DNA of 64,000 bases from Streptomyces sp. NBC_01551 (GTDB taxonomy: Bacteria > Actinomycetota > Actinomycetes > Streptomycetales > Streptomycetaceae): NCBI RefSeq assembly GCF_026339935.1, contig NZ_JAPEPX010000001.1:6351501-6415500 (forward strand), read 5' to 3'. The notes beneath the pieces are model-generated. The model ran no database searches. It saw only the letters and a list, made by a program, of their open reading frames with translations, and was not told the origin of the DNA. Positions 58,456 to 64,000 of this stretch are shown here, one piece after another. How positions within the stretch are numbered: the first letter of the stretch is position 1; every line of letters starts with the position of its first letter. The position numbers and the translations under genes are program-made.

Positions 58456-59595
58456 ATGACACAGCCGACACCCGTACGCTGCCCCGCGATCGAGCACCCC
58501 GACCTGCCACTCGCAGACCCGGCCGGGCTCGACCCGCTGCTCGAACGGCTCGCGGCGGCCGAACGCGTCGACACCGACGAGGAGTTCCCGCTCGGCACCC
58601 TCCGCAGCGACGGCCGCGTCGACCTGTGCAAGCAGGGCCTCGGTCCGGCCGGCGCGGCCCGGTTGCTGCCGGTGGCCGCCGCCTCCGCGCACGCCCGGCA
58701 CCTGCTGCTCGGCACCAACTCCATCGGCGACGACGGCGCCCGCACCCTCGCCGGAGCCCTCGGCGAGGGGCACGGGCTGCGCACCCTGTACCTCGGCTGC
58801 AACCGGATCGGCCCGGACGGCGTGAGCGCCCTCGCCGGGGCCCTCGCCGACGACACCACCGTCCATGCCCTCTGGCTCAAGCGGAACCCCGTCCACGAAG
58901 ACGGCGCCCGCGACCTCGCCGCCCTGCTGCGCCGCAACACCACGCTGCGCACCCTCGACCTGGTCAACACCGGCGTCGGCGCCGAAGGCGTACGGCACCT
59001 CCTCGACGCCCTCACCCACCGCGAGACCCCCCTGGAGCGGCTCTTCCTCGGCGGCAACGGCCTCACCGCCGCCGACGCCCCGCTGCTGGCCGCACTCATC
59101 CGCGACGCCGGGGTCCGCGAGCTGTACCTCCCCGCCAACCACCTCGGCGACGCGGGCACGGCCGTCCTCGCCGCCGCCGCGGCCGCCGACCCCTCCCGCC
59201 CCGTCCGCCTCGGCCTCGGCGGCAACGGCATCGGCCCCGCCGGCGCCCGCTCCCTCGCCGACGCCCTCGGCGGCATCGACACCCTGGACCTCGGCCGCGC
59301 GATGTCCGAGCGCAGCCTCGGCTCCCACGGCAACTCCACCGGCGACGAGGGCGCGTACGCCCTGGCCTCCGCGCTCCCCGGCAGCCCCCTGCGCCGCCTG
59401 GAGCTGCGCCACACCGGACTCACCGGGCGCGGCGCGAAGGGCCTGCTGGCCGCGATGCCCGCCGACTCCCCACTGGAGTACGTCGGACTCGGTCCCGGCC
59501 TGCCCCGCCGCGTCAAGCGCTCCTTCGCCGAACGCCTGCGCCCCGCCCGGCCCACCCACCCCGACCTGCGCGCCATCGGCAGCGTGTACCGATGA
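58456..59595 (+). CDS. Leucine-rich-repeat protein (ribonuclease-inhibitor type)
   Basis: 379 residues made of 28-residue-type leucine-rich repeats: recurring LRTLYLGCNRIGPDGVSALAGAL, LRTLDLVNTGVGAEGVRHLLDAL and RELYLPANHLGDAGTAVLAAA patterns, with xLxLxxNxIGxxGAxxLAxAL consensus. It should form a curved protein-binding scaffold. ATG 58456 with GGAG five bases upstream; a GTG codon in-frame just before is an alternative. First gene of a tight operon: stop overlaps the next ATG (ATGA). Starts 57 bp after the tRNA-like element. Confidence 0.85.
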   Translation: MTQPTPVRCPAIEHPDLPLADPAGLDPLLERLAAAERVDTDEEFPLGTLRSDGRVDLCKQGLGPAGAARLLPVAAASAHARHLLLGTNSIGDDGARTLAGALGEGHGLRTLYLGCNRIGPDGVSALAGALADDTTVHALWLKRNPVHEDGARDLAALLRRNTTLRTLDLVNTGVGAEGVRHLLDALTHRETPLERLFLGGNGLTAADAPLLAALIRDAGVRELYLPANHLGDAGTAVLAAAAAADPSRPVRLGLGGNGIGPAGARSLADALGGIDTLDLGRAMSERSLGSHGNSTGDEGAYALASALPGSPLRRLELRHTGLTGRGAKGLLAAMPADSPLEYVGLGPGLPRRVKRSFAERLRPARPTHPDLRAIGSVYR

Positions 59596-61439
59596 GCGGG
59601 GCGGGCCCGGGGTACCGGTACAAGGAGGTGCCCGAAGGGGTCCTGCCCGGCGGGATCGCGCCGGAGGACGTCTCGACCTGGCAGCGGATCCGCCGCTACG
59701 CCGTACCCGGCTGGATGATCGAGCGCGCCACCGCGCACCGGCTGGCCGGCGACTGGCGGGCCGCCTGCGCCGCCGCGGCCGTGGACGTCCGCTTCGAGCC
59801 GGCCGACATCGCGTCGCGCTACGGGGCGTCCGTCGCCGAAGCCCTGGAGGACGACCTCCGCCACCTGGCGCCCGACCTGCTGCGCTGGCACCTGCCCCGC
59901 GGGCTCGGCGGCCGTACGACGATCGCCACCGACCTCCGGGTGCTGCTCGCCACCTACGGCACGGCCCCCGGCGCGCCGTCCCTCTCCGTCTCCACCTCCG
60001 CCATGACCGAGGGGCCGCAGCGGCTGCGGCTGCTGTGCGAGCCGGTCGACCCGGTACGGCCGTACGTCCCGTACTCCGGCTTCCTCGTGGAGAACTGGAC
60101 CGCGGCCCGCCCGCTCTGGGACGCCCGCCGCGCCGGCGCACTGCGCGAACTGCTCGGCGCCGGCGACGGACGGCTGCCCTTCTTCCACGCCGACGGCACG
60201 CCGCTGCGCCCCGACGAGCTGCCCCGCGCCGACCCCGGCGCCGCCGACCCCGCCGGCAACGCCGAGTGGATCACCCTCCTCCAGTCCCGCGGCGACTCCC
60301 GCGAGGCCTACGCGGCCGCGGGCGTCGAGCGGGACCTGACCGCCCCCGAGCGGACGCGGACCTACGGCCGCCCGGCGGACCCGGAGGCGGTCCTCGCGAC
60401 CAACGCCCTCGACCTGACCCGGCTGCGGGCCGGAGTACGCCGCCTCGCCGCCGCCGGAGCCGGCGCCGCGTTCCGGGTCAGCACCGGCTACCTCACCATC
60501 CGGCTCGACGCGGTCGGCGAGGCCCCGCACGGCCCCGACGGCCCGGTCCGGGCCCGGTACATCGCACAGCGGGACGAGGCGGCGCGCCTCGCCCGGCTGC
60601 CGGAGTACGCCTGGAAGCGGCTGCCCGACCTCGAACTCGTACGGCTCGGCCGGATCACCCCGCGCGAACTCCACCCGCTCGTCACCGACGCCCTGTTCCC
60701 GGGCGCCGGCCCCGCCGTCGGACCGCCCGGTCCGGCCGAGGGCAAGCCCGTCCGGGTGCGGTGCCGCGGCGGCTGGCACGAGGTGCGCTCGCGCGGCGGC
60801 CTGCTGGAGATGCCGCACACCCCCGAGGAACAGCAACGGGAGCGCGCACTGAGGGCGTTCGGCGGCGCCGTCACCGGCTGCTTCGCCGTCGAGCAGACCT
60901 GGATCACGGGGGAGGGCCGGCTGCCGCGCGCCCTGCGCGCCGAGCACCGGGACTTCTTCCTGCGGGTCCAGCACGGCGACACCCCGGGCGTCCTGGCGCT
61001 GCTGGACGCCGGCGTCAGCCCCCGGATCCGGGACGGGAGGCGGCGCGGGCTGCTCCACGCACTCCACCTCCTCGACCACGAGCAGCTGCTGCCCAGGCTG
61101 TTGGCGGCCGGGCTGGACCTGGAGTCCCAGGACGTGAACCAGCGCACCCCGCTCCAGTCGGCGGTGCACTGGGGCGGCTCGGCGGACCTGGTCCGCGCGC
61201 TGCTCGCGGCCGGGTCCCGGATCGACGTCGTCGACGACATGGAACTGTCCCTCTCCCAGGACATCCGCCGCTACAAGCGCACCGACCTGGCCTTCCTGCG
61301 GCGCCGGGCGGACGAGGAGTTCCCCGGCATCGGCGCCGACTGGTGGGACGAGTACATGGAAGAGTCCGCGTACGACGAGGACCCCTCGGAGCCCGAGGAC
61401 CCCGAAGACGGGTCTTCCGAAGGCGGGGAAGACGCATGA
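59592..61439 (+). CDS. Large protein with C-terminal ankyrin repeats
   Basis: 615 residues. About 450 residues of unrecognised sequence (with RRYAVPGWMIERATAHRLAGDWRAAC and GRITPRELHPLVTDALFP) precede two or three ankyrin repeats (about 475-555, VQHGDTPGVLALLDAGVSPRI, RTPLQSAVHWGGSADLVRALLAAGS), then an acidic tail (SEPEDPEDGSSEGGEDA). Ankyrin and LRR genes together suggest target recognition feeding the downstream ATPase. ATGA overlaps at both ends. Confidence 0.8.
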   Translation: MSGAGPGYRYKEVPEGVLPGGIAPEDVSTWQRIRRYAVPGWMIERATAHRLAGDWRAACAAAAVDVRFEPADIASRYGASVAEALEDDLRHLAPDLLRWHLPRGLGGRTTIATDLRVLLATYGTAPGAPSLSVSTSAMTEGPQRLRLLCEPVDPVRPYVPYSGFLVENWTAARPLWDARRAGALRELLGAGDGRLPFFHADGTPLRPDELPRADPGAADPAGNAEWITLLQSRGDSREAYAAAGVERDLTAPERTRTYGRPADPEAVLATNALDLTRLRAGVRRLAAAGAGAAFRVSTGYLTIRLDAVGEAPHGPDGPVRARYIAQRDEAARLARLPEYAWKRLPDLELVRLGRITPRELHPLVTDALFPGAGPAVGPPGPAEGKPVRVRCRGGWHEVRSRGGLLEMPHTPEEQQRERALRAFGGAVTGCFAVEQTWITGEGRLPRALRAEHRDFFLRVQHGDTPGVLALLDAGVSPRIRDGRRRGLLHALHLLDHEQLLPRLLAAGLDLESQDVNQRTPLQSAVHWGGSADLVRALLAAGSRIDVVDDMELSLSQDIRRYKRTDLAFLRRRADEEFPGIGADWWDEYMEESAYDEDPSEPEDPEDGSSEGGEDA

Positions 61440-62638
61440 GCGCCCAGCGGCATGCGCAGCCCCCGCGCGCCCTCGCCGCGGCCGACGCCCTCAACGCCCG
61501 CCTCGGCGGCACCCGTACCGAGCCCGCCGTCAACCCCCAACTGGAGGCGCTCGCCCTAGCGGTGACGGCCAATCAGCCCGTCCTCCTGTGGGGCGAGCCC
61601 GGCATCGGCAAGTCCGCCGGCATGGAACGGCTCGCCACCGCCCTCGGGGTCGGGCTGGAGACGGTCATCGCCAGCGTCCACGAGCCCTCCGATTTCGCGG
61701 GGCTGCCCATCGTCGGCGACGACCCCGCCACCACCGGCGTCCCCATGGCCCCGCCGGACTGGGCGGTCCGCCTCGCCCGCACCGGCCACGGGCTGCTGTT
61801 CTTCGACGAGTTGTCCTCCGCCCCGCCGGCCGTGCAGGCCGCCCTGCTGCGCGTGGTGCTGGAGCGCCGCGTCGGCAGCCTCGCGCTGCCCGAGTCGGTA
61901 CGGATCGTCGCCGCGGCCAACCCGCCCTCCAGCGCGGCCGACGGCTGGCACCTCAGCCCGCCGCTGGCCAACCGGTTCGTGCACCTCGACTGGACCCACG
62001 ACCCCCGCACCGTCGCCCGCGGCATGGCCGGGACCTGGCCCGAGGTCGCCATCCCCGCCGTCGACCCCGCCCGGATCCCCGGCTCGGCAGCCCGGGCGCG
62101 CGGCGTGATCTCCGGCTTCCTGACGGCCCGGCCCGGCCTGGTGCACCACATGCCGAAGGAGGCCGAGGGCCGCGGCCGCGCCTGGCCCTCGCCGCGTACG
62201 TGGGAGATGGCACTCCGGCTGCTGGCCGCCGGGTACGCGGCCGGCGCGGGCCGCGAGGCGCTGGCCACCGCCCTCACCGGGGCCGTGGGGGAGGCCGCCG
62301 GCCTGGAGCTGCTCTCGTACATGGAGCACCTCGACCTGCCCGACCCGGACCGGGTGCTGGCCGACCCGGACGCCTTCGCGCTGCCCGAGCGCGGCGACCG
62401 GCAGCTGGCGTTCCTGATCGCCGTGGTCGCGGCCGTGCAGAGCGAGCCCACCCGCCCCCGCTGGGAGGCCGGCTGGGCGGTCCTGGCCAAGGCCGTCGAC
62501 GCGGGCGTGCCCGACGTGGCCGCGCGGGCGGCCGCCGACCTCGCCGCGATGCGTGACCTGGACTGGCCCGTACCCGCCGGGATCGACGCCTTCGTGGAGC
62601 TGCTCCAGCTCGCGGGCGCGCTGCCCGGCAGCGGCTGA
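61436..62638 (+). CDS. MoxR-type AAA+ ATPase
   Basis: 400 residues. Walker A GEPGIGKS (53-60), Walker B LLFFDELSSA (Asp124/Glu125), sensor 1 VAAANPPSSA and an arginine-rich LANRFVHLDW block; a helical lid follows. MoxR ATPases act as chaperones for VWA-domain partners, and such a partner is encoded 18 bp downstream. ATG overlaps the ankyrin gene stop (ATGA). Confidence 0.86.
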   Translation: MSAQRHAQPPRALAAADALNARLGGTRTEPAVNPQLEALALAVTANQPVLLWGEPGIGKSAGMERLATALGVGLETVIASVHEPSDFAGLPIVGDDPATTGVPMAPPDWAVRLARTGHGLLFFDELSSAPPAVQAALLRVVLERRVGSLALPESVRIVAAANPPSSAADGWHLSPPLANRFVHLDWTHDPRTVARGMAGTWPEVAIPAVDPARIPGSAARARGVISGFLTARPGLVHHMPKEAEGRGRAWPSPRTWEMALRLLAAGYAAGAGREALATALTGAVGEAAGLELLSYMEHLDLPDPDRVLADPDAFALPERGDRQLAFLIAVVAAVQSEPTRPRWEAGWAVLAKAVDAGVPDVAARAAADLAAMRDLDWPVPAGIDAFVELLQLAGALPGSG

Positions 62639-62656
62639 GGCCGAGGGCGAGGGGGA

Positions 62657-63862
62657 GTGGCAGACCCCGTCGGCGCGGCCGCGGACCTGGACCGGGCGAA
62701 GCTGCTCGCCGCCCGCTACAAGGCGGCGCAGGCCCGCCCGTACCTCGCCTCCGCCCTGTACGCGCTGACGGTGGTGCCGTCCGCGCACGTCCCCACCATG
62801 GGCGTGGACCGGCACTGGCGCTGCTACGTCTCGCCCGCCTTCGTCGACGCGACGCCCGTCGCCGAGCTCGCCGGGGTGTGGATCCACGAGGTCGCCCACC
62901 TGCTCCGCGACCACCACGCGCGGGCCGGCCGGCTCCCGGCCGCAGACCAGCGCGACCACCTCCGGGTCAACATCGCCCAGGACTGCGAGATCAACGACGA
63001 CCTCCTCGCCGACGGGCTGGCCCTGCCCGAAGGCCGGGTGGAGCCGAGGCACTTCGGCCTGCCCACGGGCGGCATGTTCGAGAGCTACCTCCCCGCGATC
63101 CCGGCCACGCCCCCGCACGCGGCGGACTGCGGCTCCGGCGCGCACGGCACCCCGATGCCGTGGGAGCTCGGCGAGGCCGCGGGCCCGGCACGGCTCGGCC
63201 CGGTGGAGGCCGAGGCCCTGCGCCGCCAGAGCGCCGAGGCCATCCGGGCCCACCAGCGCGCCCGCGGCACCGTCCCGGCCGGCTGGCAGCGCTGGGCGCG
63301 GCAGCTGCTGGAACCCACCGTCGACTGGCGCCGGGCGCTGTCCGGGGCGGTCCGGGAGGCCGCCGCCTGGGCGGCGGGCGCGGTGGACTACACCTACCGC
63401 CGCCCCTCGCGCCGCACCCCCGCGCTCGGCGGCCGCGTGGTGCTGCCCAGCCTGCGGAGGCCTTTGCCCCGGGTGGCGATCGTCATCGACACCTCGGGGT
63501 CGATGGGCGAGGACGATCTCGCCGCCGCGCTCGCCGAAGTCACCGGTGTGCTGCGTGAGGTGGGCATCGGCGGCAACCGGGTCGCCGTGCTGGCCTGCGA
63601 CGCCGACGTGCACGCCGTGACCCGGGTGACCAGTGCCGAGCAGGTGACCCTGGCCGGGGGCGGCGGCACCGACATGACCGTCGGCATCCGCGCCGCGCTG
63701 GCCCTGCCCGACCGGCCGAACATCGTCGTCGTGCTGACCGACGGGTACACGCCGTGGCCGCGGGAGACCCCGTCCTGCCGGCTGATCGCCGCCCTGATCG
63801 GGCAGGCGGCGCCGGAGCCGCCGGGCTGGGTGGAGACCGTACGGATCGACCTCGGGCAGTGA
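62657..63862 (+). CDS. DUF2201 metallopeptidase-like/VWA protein
   Basis: 401 residues. The N-terminal domain has a zinc-type HEVAH motif (His77, Glu78, His81; WIHEVAHLL), followed by a long linker and a VWA-like domain with a metal-adhesion motif DTSGS (278-282) and GGTDM. This matches DUF2201 proteins, which pair with MoxR ATPases. The HExxH suggests peptidase activity, but a catalytic role is unproven. GTG 62657 with GAGGG-rich site upstream. Last complete gene of the operon. Confidence 0.85.
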   Translation: MADPVGAAADLDRAKLLAARYKAAQARPYLASALYALTVVPSAHVPTMGVDRHWRCYVSPAFVDATPVAELAGVWIHEVAHLLRDHHARAGRLPAADQRDHLRVNIAQDCEINDDLLADGLALPEGRVEPRHFGLPTGGMFESYLPAIPATPPHAADCGSGAHGTPMPWELGEAAGPARLGPVEAEALRRQSAEAIRAHQRARGTVPAGWQRWARQLLEPTVDWRRALSGAVREAAAWAAGAVDYTYRRPSRRTPALGGRVVLPSLRRPLPRVAIVIDTSGSMGEDDLAAALAEVTGVLREVGIGGNRVAVLACDADVHAVTRVTSAEQVTLAGGGGTDMTVGIRAALALPDRPNIVVVLTDGYTPWPRETPSCRLIAALIGQAAPEPPGWVETVRIDLGQ

Positions 63863-63957
63863 CCCGGTTTGGCCGGGAACCTACGGTGGGGCCTGCCCGG
63901 TTCGCGCGCGCGTGACAGCATGGCCGGGCAACACCCGGTACACGGAGGGGGAGTTCA

Positions 63958-64000
63958 GTGAGCGGAGTACGCAAGGGCCTGGCCAAGGTGGAGATCGCGC
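63958..64000 (+). CDS. Start of a gene running off the right edge
   Basis: Reads MSGVRKGLAKVEIA from GTG 63958, with GGAGGGGGAG just upstream. Only 14 residues are available, so family and function cannot be called. Confidence 0.45.
   Translation, partial: MSGVRKGLAKVEIA

Noticed and set aside
58407..61169. A 920-residue frame on the minus strand opposite the LRR and ankyrin genes
   Set aside because: It is a high-GC antisense shadow: low-complexity Arg/Ala/Gly composition, no domain, and the plus strand has conserved motifs.
1..64000. Insertion sequences or prophage
   Set aside because: No transposase, integrase or phage structural genes seen in any frame.

Overview
High-GC (roughly 70-75% G+C by eye) actinobacterial chromosome, almost certainly Streptomyces. 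Supporting signs are strong third-position GC bias, many GTG starts, probable leaderless starts, ATGA/GTGA stop-start overlaps, Tat-exported proteins, an LAxTG sorting signal and typical Streptomyces families (GAP, DUF2252, CsbD, SpoIIE-type phosphatase, SigK/RskA). I see no rRNA, CRISPR array, insertion sequence or prophage.

Layout. 0-5.2 kb: membrane and housekeeping genes (GAP family, BrkB family, DUF2252, a large membrane protein, a small lipoprotein). 5.3-20.3 kb: a deiminase/urease region with four agmatine-deiminase-family genes (three with Tat signals), a five-gene oligopeptide/nickel-type ABC transporter co-transcribed with the cytosolic deiminase, a fused ureAB plus a divergent ureC co-transcribed with an exported deiminase, and three TetR regulators. 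Two of these TetRs are close paralogues. A palindrome related to TTGACTGAAAATTCAGTCAA precedes each operon between 13.6 and 19.1 kb, so the region reads as one regulon for an unidentified guanidino compound. The first deiminase/TetR pair (5.3-7.4 kb) has a different palindrome.

20.6-26.4 kb: rskA-sigK divergent from a four-gene lipid-modification operon (FAD oxidoreductase, DUF1365, CFA-type methyltransferase, DUF1295). Near-identical promoter-like motifs, CAATCC-N15-CCGAAG, lie on both strands between them. 26.4-37.7 kb: a sensor/SpoIIE phosphatase, VOC proteins, a Tat-exported beta-propeller amidohydrolase, small secreted proteins, CsbD, the remnant of a permease, AlkB, and TDT and YoaK family membrane proteins. 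37.7-41.1 kb: a VOC protein, an NAD-binding protein, and a two-gene RNA-repair operon (T4 Rnl1-like ligase plus polynucleotide kinase-phosphatase). 41.2-48.9 kb: a secreted SH3 protein with an Asn-Thr-Gly repeat, a histidine kinase that lacks its phosphoacceptor domain, its response regulator with a repeat insertion, a YbjQ protein, a fragment of a secreted glycosidase, an EamA exporter divergent from a MocR regulator, and a sortase-substrate/sigma/anti-sigma-like trio.

49-58.2 kb: MarR/MFS pair, HbpS/GlcG-like protein, GH20 hexosaminidase, endonuclease I, PfpI-type protein, Tat-exported beta-propeller, orphan amino-acid-binding lipoprotein and one gene of unknown function. 58.3-63.9 kb: a tRNA-like element with an irregular anticodon arm, followed by a tightly packed operon of a leucine-rich-repeat protein, an ankyrin-repeat protein, a MoxR AAA+ ATPase and a DUF2201 metallopeptidase-like/VWA protein. 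This resembles a MoxR-VWA chaperone or conflict module. The window ends inside a further gene.
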